Below the pieces are notes generated by a model, which was not told the origin of the DNA, ran no database searches, and saw nothing but the letters and a program-made list of their open reading frames with translations. Below are positions 55,880-64,000 of a stretch of DNA of 64,000 nucleotides, in pieces. The translations under genes and the position numbers were made by a program. Origin of the DNA: Candidatus Enterenecus merdae. GTDB taxonomy: Bacteria > Bacillota > Clostridia > Oscillospirales > Oscillospiraceae. Position 1 is the first letter of the stretch. Each line of letters begins with the position of its first letter. The stretch is taken from assembly GCA_018716385.1 (NCBI GenBank), contig DVJZ01000044.1:1-64000 (forward strand), in the 5' to 3' direction.

Positions 55880-57220
55880 TCAGGAGACCGTTACAGTCAT
55901 ATAGATCTTCTCCACGCTGTCCACGGCCTGGATGGCCACATTGACCACAATGGAGTCGATGTCATTGCCGGGCAGCACTTCCACATCCTCGGCGTCGAAG
56001 TTCTGGATGCCCTCGTTGGCCTGGATCTGGAGCAGGTAGCCCACGATGGCCGCCTGGAACCGGGCTCGTCCTGCCTCGTTATTGTTCACGATACCAATAT
56101 AGTTCTGGCTGAACTGCTGGTAGATGTCGTTGGCGATGGTGTTGCACAACCGGATGATCCGGTTCTTGTGGTAGACTTCGCCGATCTCCGTGGTGTAGGT
56201 GACCAGGCTGTTGATGTCCTGCTCCACATGCACCTCGTCGCAGTCCGCCACCAGGATGAACTGGCCTGCGGCGAGCGCGGCGATGATCTGGGTGTTGGTC
56301 AGCTGCGGGGAGACCGACACGGCGGTGGGATAGGTGGCGTAGGTCAGGCTTTCGTTGTACGCAGCGCCCGCCGTGGCTCCGCCCGCCCACCAGGTCACCT
56401 GCTGCGGGGTGAGCACGGTGCCATCTGCCAGGGCTACCCCGGACATGACATTGACCACGAACCGGCTGTCTGGGTTAGTCAGGTTGGCGGCCACCAGCTG
56501 GGTATACTGGCCATTCTCGTCCGCCAGACGGTTGACAAACGCGACCATAGCATCCTGCACGGTGCTGTCGGCGCCGTCGTAGATGATGACGTCGAACTTG
56601 TAGGGCTCAATGGCCTCCAGGTAGGTGGAGTAGGCCGAAGCCGCCACCGTCCCGTCCGCCCCTCCGGTGAGCGGGGCGCCCACGGTGGCCGTCAGCGCGC
56701 CGGTGCCGCTCCAGTCCACCCAGTCATTGGCCACCAGGTCCGCCACCACCGCGGCGTGCTGCTGATCCACGATCTCGCCGTCCACCACGGTGGACACATA
56801 GAACTCGTCGGTCTCGCTGTCCGCATCCGCCGTCACCACGATGGTGATGTCGTTGCCCCGGGCGCCCACGTACTTGGCCGTCGCGGTCAGCACACCGGTG
56901 GTCACGGTGGCCTTCGCACTGGAGGCGGCGGTGGGCCGGTACAGGTATAGCAGGGTGGGCGCACTCGTCCGGTTGGTTCCCCGGAAGATTTCCCGCAGGA
57001 ACCGGTTCTTCTCATGGGTGATGTCATAGCCGGTGAAGGGAACCATGTTCGCTCCGCTCTCGATGGTCATGACCTCGCCCACCGGGCCCCAGCTCAAGGG
57101 CTCGCAGATGGTCACGACACCCCGCTCACCCACCGTCAGCCCGGCATTGGAGCCAGTGCGGAAGCGGATATACACGCCCGGCCTCACCTTGTTCTGGTCG
57201 GTCCAGGTACCACCCGCCAT
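55880..57220 (-). CDS. Phage tail sheath protein (XkdK-like)
   Basis: MAGGTWTDQNKVRPGVYIRFRTGSNAGLTVGERGVVTICEPLSWGPVGEVMTI; C-terminal VQPELYWYR region. Confidence 0.93.
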   Translation of the reverse strand: MAGGTWTDQNKVRPGVYIRFRTGSNAGLTVGERGVVTICEPLSWGPVGEVMTIESGANMVPFTGYDITHEKNRFLREIFRGTNRTSAPTLLYLYRPTAASSAKATVTTGVLTATAKYVGARGNDITIVVTADADSETDEFYVSTVVDGEIVDQQHAAVVADLVANDWVDWSGTGALTATVGAPLTGGADGTVAASAYSTYLEAIEPYKFDVIIYDGADSTVQDAMVAFVNRLADENGQYTQLVAANLTNPDSRFVVNVMSGVALADGTVLTPQQVTWWAGGATAGAAYNESLTYATYPTAVSVSPQLTNTQIIAALAAGQFILVADCDEVHVEQDINSLVTYTTEIGEVYHKNRIIRLCNTIANDIYQQFSQNYIGIVNNNEAGRARFQAAIVGYLLQIQANEGIQNFDAEDVEVLPGNDIDSIVVNVAIQAVDSVEKIYMTVTVS

Positions 57221-57221
57221 G

Positions 57222-57383
57222 TCAATCACCGTCCTTCCCGAAGAAATCATTCACGGCCTTCTCGGCCTCCTTCATGGTGTACTCAGGAGCTTTGAGGACC
57301 GCAGCGAGGAAATCCCGCTGGTATCCCGCGAATTTCTTGCTGTTCAGCAAGGCCTCCCGAGGGTATTTCTTGGTCTTTTCCAT
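57222..57383 (-). CDS. Small YqzN/YkzM-like phage protein (53 aa, below ORF-track cutoff)
   Basis: MEKTKKYPREALLNSKKFAGYQRDFLAAVLKAPEYTMKEAEKAVNDFFGKDGD; fits exactly between sheath and tail terminator genes. Confidence 0.8.
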   Translation of the reverse strand: MEKTKKYPREALLNSKKFAGYQRDFLAAVLKAPEYTMKEAEKAVNDFFGKDGD

Positions 57384-57839
57384 TTAGTTCAGGACCTCCT
57401 CGTTATAGTCCATGGTCTGCATCTTTACCTCCTCGCGGGGGATAAAGACGCGCTCCCGCAGCTCGAATTTATAGTGCAGCTCGTTGAGATCGATCCGCCA
57501 CTCCCGCTCATAGGCGCGCACCAGCTGAGCCGGGTCCCCCGAGCCATCCATGTAGGGGAATGTCTCCAGTGCCAGGTCCAGCGCCTCCGCGGCCGCCTCG
57601 TACTGCCGCTGTTGGTTGGGCACGTTATAGTCCAGCAGATAGGTCAGATCCAGACCGATCCGCCGTAGGTACCAGTCTGTCCCGGTCTCCCGGGAAATGT
57701 AGCTGTACCGCTGCTGCAGGAACATACAGGGGCAGGTAGTGCCCTGCTGGTTTGGGTCCTCATACATGGTCACTCCGGGCAGCAGCGGGGCCAAATACGC
57801 CGCGAGGGACTGGGCAACCGTTGACACCGTGAAATTCAT
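57384..57839 (-). CDS. Tail terminator-like phage protein (DUF6838/XkdJ region)
   Basis: LAPLLPGVTMYEDPNQQGTTCPCMFLQQRYSYISRETGTDWYLRRIGLDLTYLL; order. Confidence 0.75.
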   Translation of the reverse strand: MNFTVSTVAQSLAAYLAPLLPGVTMYEDPNQQGTTCPCMFLQQRYSYISRETGTDWYLRRIGLDLTYLLDYNVPNQQRQYEAAAEALDLALETFPYMDGSGDPAQLVRAYEREWRIDLNELHYKFELRERVFIPREEVKMQTMDYNEEVLN

Positions 57840-58321
57840 TCAATCAGTTCCTCCAATCCCTCAAGTTCTTGTTTCAGAACCCGGCGGTATTCTTCCTTTG
57901 CCGCCTCCACCATGTATTTCCCCTTGACATAGGCCGTCTTGGTCCCTACGACGATGCCCACATCAGCCCCGGGCGTGTACTCCAGCTGGCCACTGCCAGG
58001 ATTGACATGCAGCCCCGGTACAAAGTGTTTGTCCATCCGGTGCCCGTCATTGACGTAGGAGGCATACGGACGGTTGTTATTGAGCTCTGTCACATACATC
58101 GCCCCGCGCTTTTGCGGCTTGAATTTGCTGTCTGTGACCCAGCGCTGCTTGAGCTCCCCAGTTCGGGTGTTCGCCCCGCTCAGATCGTTCATGGTGGGTG
58201 GCGTCAGCGCCACTGCCTTCTCAATGGCGCGCAGCGTGGCACCTTGCGCCGCTTGCCGCAGCTTCGCCTGGACCTGCGTCTGCTGTTTTTTGGCCAGCCT
58301 GACCCGTTCATCCAGCGTCAT
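57836..58321 (-). CDS. HK97-gp10/XkdI-like phage protein
   Basis: ALTPPTMNDLSGANTRTGELKQRWVTDSKFKPQKRGAMYVTELNNNRPYASYVNDGHRMDKHFVPG. Confidence 0.8.
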   Translation of the reverse strand: MTLDERVRLAKKQQTQVQAKLRQAAQGATLRAIEKAVALTPPTMNDLSGANTRTGELKQRWVTDSKFKPQKRGAMYVTELNNNRPYASYVNDGHRMDKHFVPGLHVNPGSGQLEYTPGADVGIVVGTKTAYVKGKYMVEAAKEEYRRVLKQELEGLEELIE

Positions 58322-58686
58322 ACCCGCTCCTCCTGGAGCAGCTTGACCTGCTGGTGTGCCAGCCCGGGGATCACCGCCCCGAAGGGCTCGGTGTAGTAAT
58401 GCGGGTCTCCGGCAAAGGCCCTTGTGGTAAACGGCAGTCCGCCGCGATGAATAATGAGTTCATCCCCCGCCCGGATGTCCACCGAGTTATCGCAGGCAAG
58501 CATGCTGTCATCGTTCACATCTGCCGCCGTCTGCTTCATCTGGATCGCCCCAGGGGTATTCCGATAGACCCGGCACGGGACGCCCTCCCGGATCAGCTGC
58601 CGCTCTTTGGTAGTCAGGTTATTCACAACCTTTTCCACCGTGCGGTAGATGTCCACCGTGTCCGTGTACCAGTCAGCCCAGTTCAT
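58318..58686 (-). CDS. Head-closure/XkdH-like phage protein
   Basis: WYTDTVDIYRTVEKVVNNLTTKERQLIREGVPCRVYRNTPGAIQMKQTAADVNDDSMLACDNSVDIRAGDELIIHRG. Confidence 0.75.
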   Translation of the reverse strand: MNWADWYTDTVDIYRTVEKVVNNLTTKERQLIREGVPCRVYRNTPGAIQMKQTAADVNDDSMLACDNSVDIRAGDELIIHRGGLPFTTRAFAGDPHYYTEPFGAVIPGLAHQQVKLLQEERV

Positions 58687-59174
58687 CAGATCACCGCCAT
58701 TCCCGCCAGCCCGATCATCCGGGCCCGGCTGGCCAGCATCTGCCCGTAGGTGGTGGAGTTGAGGTCGCCCCAGTCCTCCGTCCCAGCCGTGATGGCGCTG
58801 GTGTCGTAGGTGACAGACGAATCCCCCAGGGTGGCGCTCTTCACCACACCCACCAGTGCCCCCGATGCCGCGGCCTGCCCCGCCGTGTCATTGGACGGGG
58901 CGTAGGACCGCAGCATCAGGGTCACGTAGTGCGCCACATAGAGGCCGGCGGCATAGCGCCAGGAGCTGCCCCACTTGTCCGGACAGATGCTGTCGTTGAC
59001 CATGTTGATGACCTCCGCAAGCATCGCCTCCGGCAGCAGCGGTTTCCCCTCCGAGTTGAAAAACTGCGGGAAATCGGCCTGGAACTGCTGGGCGGTGTAG
59101 TTGCCCTTGCCGGTGCACACGTTGGCCGCCCGCGCTCTCAGTCCAAAAAACTGCGGCTTATCCCAGGTCCACAT
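58686..59174 (-). CDS. DUF4054-like head-tail connector
   Basis: YTAQQFQADFPQF..AEVINMVNDSICPDKWGSSWRYAAGLYVAHYVTLML..VVKSATLGDSSVTYD. Confidence 0.82.
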   Translation of the reverse strand: MWTWDKPQFFGLRARAANVCTGKGNYTAQQFQADFPQFFNSEGKPLLPEAMLAEVINMVNDSICPDKWGSSWRYAAGLYVAHYVTLMLRSYAPSNDTAGQAAASGALVGVVKSATLGDSSVTYDTSAITAGTEDWGDLNSTTYGQMLASRARMIGLAGMAVI

Positions 59175-59189
59175 TTCCCATCAGCTCCT

Positions 59190-59426
59190 CTACTCTTTGG
59201 TGGTCTTGCTCCCCCGGCGGACGGTGGTCTTCTGCTCGGCTGCCTCCTGCTGGTCCCGGTCCTTCTTCGTGGTGGGCACAATCTTGCCCTCCGCCACCAG
59301 GGCCTTGAAGTAGTCGGTAGCTGCCGCCCAGTCAGGCACGTTGGCGATGCCGTCCCGCGCCAGGCGGACGGGTTCCGCGCCCCTGGGGCCCGGGATGACG
59401 ATATTCCGCTTACTCAGCACAAACAT
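59190..59426 (-). CDS. Small hypothetical phage protein
   Basis: MFVLSKRNIVIPGPRGAEPVRLARDGIANVPDWAAATDYFKALVAEGKIVPT; in the head cluster. Confidence 0.65.
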   Translation of the reverse strand: MFVLSKRNIVIPGPRGAEPVRLARDGIANVPDWAAATDYFKALVAEGKIVPTTKKDRDQQEAAEQKTTVRRGSKTTKE

Positions 59427-59438
59427 GGCGCACCCTCC

Positions 59439-60482
59439 TCAGATCCCATCGTAGTACCGCAGGGAGCTGGGATAGAACAGCTGCACCTCGGACACGTTGG
59501 CCATGTAGGCCGTGTCGTAGGCCACCTTCTCCACGTTGGGCTGGCTCATGATCCGGGACAGGGGCACCAGCTCGTCGGCCTTGACGAACCGGCGGTCATT
59601 GACATAGACCACCATCCGGTCGGAGCTGGAGGTGCCCGCGCCCTTGCACCAGCGGGTGGCGCCGATGAACAGGTCGCCGCCGTTCTTGCTGGCCACGTTG
59701 TTCTTCATCACGAAGTCGTAGATGGTCTCAGTGGCCAGCTCCGTGACCTTAGTGGTCAGGATGTAGTTGTACTGCTCATAGGGGAGCAGGATGTGGTTGG
59801 GCATGGCGCTCTCGTCATAGCCGTTGGCGGCCCACGCATCGGTCAGGGCGGTGTTGATGTCGGTGAGAATCTGGTCCGCGGTCTTGTCGGCCCACTTGGT
59901 GGAGGCGGAAGTCTGGCCGTTGCCGGCCACCGTGGTCTCCACCGCGTCAGGGTTGTTCACCAGGCCGGTGGTGCCGTAGTCCTCGATACCCACATAGATG
60001 TTTGCATCCTGGTGCTTGTCGTAGGCCATGCGCACGCCGTCCTGGAGCATGTTGTCCAGGCTGCGCCCGATGAAGTTGGAGCGCTGCATGTCCTGGAACA
60101 TCACCCGCATGGCGATGGCGAAGACGTGGGCCTTGAATACACCCTTGTCCAGGCTGGCCTGCACCACGGGGATGCCGTTGGCGCCGCCGGCGGTCACAGG
60201 GCTGCCCTGAGCACCACCGGTCAGGCCATAGGCCACGGACATGGCGGACACAAAGTCCACCCAGCCGCCGCCGGTCTCCATGACGATGTCACGGGGGTAG
60301 GTGACAGAGGTGAGGGGCTTGCGGATCAGGGTGTCCCGCTTCTCCAACTCAGACACCAGAAAAGCGTTGCCGGAAGCGATGCCGGCCGCATCCATCGTGA
60401 GCATGCCGCCCACAGCGCCGGGGGCGGACATGCCGCCACCGACCACACCGGCGTTAAAAGTTCCCATGTTCTGAAAAGGCAT
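59439..60482 (-). CDS. Major capsid protein (DUF2184-like)
   Basis: DRMVVYVNDRRFVKADELVPLSRIMSQPNVEKVAYDTAYMANVSEVQLFYPSSLRYYDGI; position after cement and scaffold/prohead genes. Confidence 0.85.
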   Translation of the reverse strand: MPFQNMGTFNAGVVGGGMSAPGAVGGMLTMDAAGIASGNAFLVSELEKRDTLIRKPLTSVTYPRDIVMETGGGWVDFVSAMSVAYGLTGGAQGSPVTAGGANGIPVVQASLDKGVFKAHVFAIAMRVMFQDMQRSNFIGRSLDNMLQDGVRMAYDKHQDANIYVGIEDYGTTGLVNNPDAVETTVAGNGQTSASTKWADKTADQILTDINTALTDAWAANGYDESAMPNHILLPYEQYNYILTTKVTELATETIYDFVMKNNVASKNGGDLFIGATRWCKGAGTSSSDRMVVYVNDRRFVKADELVPLSRIMSQPNVEKVAYDTAYMANVSEVQLFYPSSLRYYDGI

Positions 60483-60500
60483 TCTTGTTCCTCCTCTCTC

Positions 60501-61016
60501 TTAGGCCTTGTTACGGGTCAGGATAACCAGCTCGGCGATGCCGTTCTCGTCAGCGGGACCGCCCCACTGGCAGTTGGTCAGTGCAACAGTATCGCTGTCC
60601 TCCTGGGTGGCGGTAAACGCCCCCACAGGCTCGTCGGTATAGGTCTCGCTGGTGTTGACCCGCACGTATACGGTGCCGCCCAGGGCGGGGGTGCCGTAGG
60701 CCTTCACGTTGATGCTGCCGCGCTGGAACACACTGACGGCCTCGCCGGGAGCGTAGTTGCCGCCGGTCTGGTCCAGGTAGTTCAGCGCGCTCTTGATCTC
60801 AAACCCGGCCACGCCAACAAAGTTGGCGGCGGCAAATCCGGCGCCGGCGGCCTCGACGCTCTTGCCGTCGGAGCCATACACCAGAGGCGCGCCAAAGGGG
60901 ATATTCGCCTCGCCGCCGGCGGGGCGGGTCTGCACGATCATATCCGGCTGACGAGCAAAGCAGCCCGCGAAGCCGTGGGGAAAGTCCTTCCCGATGATCT
61001 GGGGATTCAGTGCCAT
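60501..61016 (-). CDS. Structural cement-like capsid decoration protein
   Basis: HGFAGCFARQPDMIVQTRPAGGEANIPFGAPLVYGSDGKSVEAAGAGFAAANFVGVAGFEIKS..GEAVSVFQRGSINVKAYG. Confidence 0.8.
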   Translation of the reverse strand: MALNPQIIGKDFPHGFAGCFARQPDMIVQTRPAGGEANIPFGAPLVYGSDGKSVEAAGAGFAAANFVGVAGFEIKSALNYLDQTGGNYAPGEAVSVFQRGSINVKAYGTPALGGTVYVRVNTSETYTDEPVGAFTATQEDSDTVALTNCQWGGPADENGIAELVILTRNKA

Positions 61017-61019
61017 TTC

Positions 61020-62210
61020 TTAGCCCTCCTTCTTGTTGTGGGGGTTGCGGGCGGCGTAGGCAGCCTCGCTCTCCTCACAGATCTTCTGATATGTGTTCTG
61101 GGCGGTCGCCTGGGCGGCCGCACGGGCGCTGTCGGCGGTGGCCTTGGCGATCTCCTGCATGGAGTCCTTGCCGCTGATGGCGCTGAGCAGCGCGTCAGTG
61201 ACCTTGGCCCGCTCCTGCTTGTCAGGGATGCCGGCCACCACCGGACGCACCTTGCGCAGCAGCGCAACCACGGCGTCCCGGGCAGGGCCCTCCACACAGG
61301 TGTCGGTCTCAGCCACAGGAACGGTCAGCGCCTTGCCCTCCCCGGGCTCGCCCTCGCCGGCCAGCTTGGCGATCATCTCGTCGATGTCACACTCGTCAGC
61401 CAGCTTGGGCTCATCCTTGTGCAGCAGCTTGGCCAGCATGGCTTCGATACCAGCCAGCCGCTTGTCCAGGGCGTCGTCCACGGGGGGCTCGTCCCCACCA
61501 TCTCCCGCGGGTGCGGCCTCCGGCGCGGCAGGTGTCTCATCCTCCGCGGGTACAGCGTCCAGCGCGGTGGCGGTGGTCTCGATCAGCCCGTCCATCTCCT
61601 CGGGCTGGGCGTCCTTGGCCGCCATTCCGAAGGCGGCCAGGATGCCGTGAACCAGTTTGTTCATAGCGTTCATTCCTTTCTCCGCCTCTTTGGCGGCGTC
61701 CTTTATTGCAACAGCGTGACCAGCCCTGCCCTTGGGCACGACCGCCACGTGATTGCCGCGGATATGGGTCTGCCGGTACCCGGCCCCGGCAGGCTCGTAG
61801 GTGCAGAGGTAGCCGCAGCTGACCTCCCGCTTGACGCCGTTCTGTATATCACTGACCAGATTGGCGTCATTGATGTACAGGTCGGCCACGATGTAGTCGC
61901 CCTCCCGGCGCACGTTCTGTACGTGTCCCTTCTGGTAAGCGGCGTAGTTCTCTGGGCCCACATCCTCCGGGGGGTGGCCGTCCGTCACCGGCTTGCCCTC
62001 GAAGCTGGCCAGCGTGGCCGGCTCGAACACGTCCTCCGGCAGCCGGTCCACGGACACCAGGCGGTCCGGATCCCCGTCCAGCTGCAGCTCCCTGGCCAAG
62101 TACTCCTGGGGCCCAGTCCGGGCGATGGGCACGTTCCGGCAGATCAAGTACCCCTCTGTGGTCTCCGTCTTGTTGGGGGAGATGTCAGTGCCGTAGTATG
62201 CGATGGCCAT
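61020..62210 (-). CDS. DUF2213-like phage prohead protein
   Basis: LARELQLDGDPDRLVSVDRLPEDVFEPATLASFEGKPVTDGHPPEDVGPENYAAYQKGHVQNVRREGDYIVADLYINDANLVSDIQNGVKREVSCGYLC; ATG at 62210. Confidence 0.88.
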   Translation of the reverse strand: MAIAYYGTDISPNKTETTEGYLICRNVPIARTGPQEYLARELQLDGDPDRLVSVDRLPEDVFEPATLASFEGKPVTDGHPPEDVGPENYAAYQKGHVQNVRREGDYIVADLYINDANLVSDIQNGVKREVSCGYLCTYEPAGAGYRQTHIRGNHVAVVPKGRAGHAVAIKDAAKEAEKGMNAMNKLVHGILAAFGMAAKDAQPEEMDGLIETTATALDAVPAEDETPAAPEAAPAGDGGDEPPVDDALDKRLAGIEAMLAKLLHKDEPKLADECDIDEMIAKLAGEGEPGEGKALTVPVAETDTCVEGPARDAVVALLRKVRPVVAGIPDKQERAKVTDALLSAISGKDSMQEIAKATADSARAAAQATAQNTYQKICEESEAAYAARNPHNKKEG

Positions 62211-62211
62211 G

Positions 62212-62454
62212 TCACTCCACCCCCGGCACCAGCTGCTCCTGGCCGGCACTCTGACCGGCCGCCGCCTCCAGCAGCAGATCGGATATGACGGCGATGTGGT
62301 CCATCTCATCCGAGATCACCTCGAGCAGCCGGGCCACAGCACCGGCGGGCGCCAGTGCGAGAGTGGCCAGGTACTTGCGCACGGTGGCGTTCTCATCGGC
62401 CAGGTCCTGCTTGAGCCGGTCAATGTACTCCTGGTTGTTGTCCACAGCGATCAC
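62212..62454 (-). CDS. Small helical phage protein (rubrerythrin-like helices?)
   Basis: YIDRLKQDLADENATVRKYLATLALAPAGAVARLLEVISDEMDHIAVISDLLLEA. Confidence 0.6.
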   Translation of the reverse strand: MIAVDNNQEYIDRLKQDLADENATVRKYLATLALAPAGAVARLLEVISDEMDHIAVISDLLLEAAAGQSAGQEQLVPGVE

Positions 62455-62469
62455 CTCGCAGAAAATAAA

Positions 62470-62512
62470 AACGGGGCCAACTGCCTACAATCTGTAAGCA
62501 GTTGACCCCGTT
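62470..62512 (-). terminator. Terminator inside the phage morphogenesis cluster
   Basis: Minus strand AACGGGGTCAACTGC-loop-GCAGTTGGCCCCGTTTTTATTTT. Confidence 0.8.
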
Positions 62513-62569
62513 CGGTCCATCCGCCTCAACGTTTAGAGGCGGGCACAATATTCGATTGCCTATGGCCTT

Positions 62570-62722
62570 TTATGCTCTGGGCCGTTTCTTGCCTCGTGTA
62601 TCGAGCTCAGTCTTGCGGACGAGCCGGACCACCTGGACCTCTCCGTCCTCCCCGGGGATCACCTCGGCCCGATCCCCGCGGGACAGGATGGTCTCAATCG
62701 TCTTGATCACCTCAGGCTTCAT
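62570..62722 (-). CDS. Small (50 aa) phage protein
   Basis: MKPEVIKTIETILSRGDRAEVIPGEDGEVQVVRLVRKTELDTRGKKRPRA; good RBS context; below ORF-track cutoff. Confidence 0.7.
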   Translation of the reverse strand: MKPEVIKTIETILSRGDRAEVIPGEDGEVQVVRLVRKTELDTRGKKRPRA

Positions 62723-62738
62723 GACTCATCCCCCGCCG

Positions 62739-62981
62739 TCAGGTCAAAAAATCAATTTGGTCACACACGTCAGAAAGCGAATTGCCGTCCAGATACGGCG
62801 CGGTGAGCAGATCATCTACGCTATGGAACTCTGTCCCCTGATCATCAGGATCATGGAAGGACAGAATATAGCGGTCTCTGGAAAACGGTATGATCAAGCC
62901 GTGCGCACCACGCCATGTAAACTCCACATCATTCACCAGGCTCAGGAGATAGGCCCGCAATTCAGCTACTGTTCTCTTCAT
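62739..62981 (-). CDS. Small acidic protein, candidate immunity protein for the MuF C-terminal domain
   Basis: 80 aa, 4-bp overlap with the MuF gene stop; MKRTVAELRAYLLSLVNDVEFTWRGAHGLIIPFSRDRYILSFHDPDDQGTEFHSVDDLLTAPYLDGNSLSDVCDQIDFLT. Confidence 0.7.
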   Translation of the reverse strand: MKRTVAELRAYLLSLVNDVEFTWRGAHGLIIPFSRDRYILSFHDPDDQGTEFHSVDDLLTAPYLDGNSLSDVCDQIDFLT

Positions 62982-64000
62982 AGGATGTCACCATTCTCCT
63001 TTCTCTCTGCCTCGGTCAAATCACGTGTTTCTCGGTCTATGATGGTTCCATCTTCGCCGTATGAAAAAACATGCGCATGCTCCCCGTGTTGACCAAGCGT
63101 ATGCTGCTTGGGGTTCCCGTGACCCCCGCTGTGGATCTGCTTAACGAGGCGCCCCTGCCCGTCATAGAAGTTCCGGTCCACCTGCTGTCCAGGGAAGCGG
63201 GTCTCCAGCACCGCATTGGGGCGATAATTTGACGGGATGGAGCGGTGCGCCACCCACCTGTCGGTGACCACCACGGTCCCATCTGTATTATACCGAAGGC
63301 GGCTGTATTTTTCAATGGCATTTGCCTCTCGGAACGCCCGCAGCCAGGCCTGATATTTCTCATCATTGGCCCGTTTATGCTTCTGGAAGGTCTCAAAGGT
63401 CTTTGGCACTTTGTCGCCCAGAGTCACACGGTATCGCTCCCACTGGCGGTAGTTCTCAAGCCAGGTATTGCGGGCCTGTTCCTTCTTCCGGTAGGCATCG
63501 ATCTGCTTCTGTGTCCGCGGATCTCGGGTGAAGGGGTTCTTCTTTGGGTTGGAGAAGTCCTTGATCTGCTGGATCTCCCCCGGCGTCCGCCCCGCCTCCG
63601 TGTAAGGATAGAGGGCATGCATGCAACCCGGGTGGATGTTGAGCCAGGTGTTGGCCAGGGTGTCCGGCCCTCCCGGGTCCCGCTTACCGAAGGCCGCTGA
63701 CAGCGGCGGGTATTCCGGATTTTCCCCGCTGCGGGAGTACACCCGCCCCTCATAGGGGGCGCACAGCCCACATGTGGTCCCGTGGCTGCTGATTCGGTAT
63801 AGATCCTGCTCTGGGTCGGCGGTGAGCACTGCCAGCACCTCGGCCTGCCGGGCCGTAGTCCGGCTGACCATCGTGCAGTATGTGTGCAGGCTCCAGTTTC
63901 GGCCAGCTCGATCAGTGAAGGCCTTCACCCCTTCCCGGCGCAGAGCCTGGACAAAGGCCGGCACTGATTGGTTGACCCCCCGGCCCACCGCCTGCTGCAC
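62978..64000 (-). CDS. MuF-like / phage minor capsid protein with distinct C-terminal domain (truncated by window end)
   Basis: HGTTCGLCAPYEGRVYSRSG..WLNIHPGCMHALYPYTEAGRTPGEIQQIKDFSNPKKNPF; C-terminal HSGGHGNPKQHTLGQHGEHAHVFSYGEDGTIIDRETRDLTEAERKENGDIL. Confidence 0.82.
   Translation of the reverse strand: MQQAVGRGVNQSVPAFVQALRREGVKAFTDRAGRNWSLHTYCTMVSRTTARQAEVLAVLTADPEQDLYRISSHGTTCGLCAPYEGRVYSRSGENPEYPPLSAAFGKRDPGGPDTLANTWLNIHPGCMHALYPYTEAGRTPGEIQQIKDFSNPKKNPFTRDPRTQKQIDAYRKKEQARNTWLENYRQWERYRVTLGDKVPKTFETFQKHKRANDEKYQAWLRAFREANAIEKYSRLRYNTDGTVVVTDRWVAHRSIPSNYRPNAVLETRFPGQQVDRNFYDGQGRLVKQIHSGGHGNPKQHTLGQHGEHAHVFSYGEDGTIIDRETRDLTEAERKENGDIL

Noticed and set aside
55151-56950. 599-aa plus-strand ORF opposite the tail sheath/tube genes
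   Set aside because: Antisense shadow of well-supported phage structural genes.
58929-62288. 1119-aa plus-strand ORF opposite the capsid region
   Set aside because: Antisense to capsid, cement and prohead genes that have clear family motifs; low-complexity G/H/V/L-rich translation.

Overview
This 64 kb window looks like a GC-rich, spore-forming Clostridia chromosome; an Oscillospiraceae-like origin is inferred from gene content only. It has four parts. (1) About 0-16.5 kb is an accessory surface-protein locus: a frameshifted SLH-domain pseudogene and a giant 4473-aa secreted protein built from InlB/Listeria-Bacteroides-type repeats joined by about 26 DxNxDxxxD linkers. (2) 16.8-43.6 kb is mostly core: CoA-disulfide-reductase/rhodanese fusion, tyrS with a T-box, HAD, recN-argR-nadK-tlyA-dxs-PAP2-ispA-xseB-xseA-M22 paralog-nusB-asp23, the complete spoIIIAA-AH operon, a flavodiiron protein, degV, a FUSC-like gene, proC, and leuA with a T-box. 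(3) 43.7-44.0 kb holds two tandem tRNA-Ser genes (UGA, GCU). (4) 44.1-64 kb is the late region of a contractile-tailed (PBSX/Xkd-like) prophage, cut off by the window end. The most interesting signals not in the ORF track are: a decayed Mpi-type serine invertase 5' end abutting the tail-fibre stop codon; an A-AAA-AAC programmed -1 frameshift in the tail-assembly chaperone, with a 58-aa hidden extension; and a MuF-type capsid protein whose distinct C-terminal domain is followed by a small acidic, immunity-like ORF, another small ORF and an internal terminator. All calls were made by eye from sequence; no searches were run.
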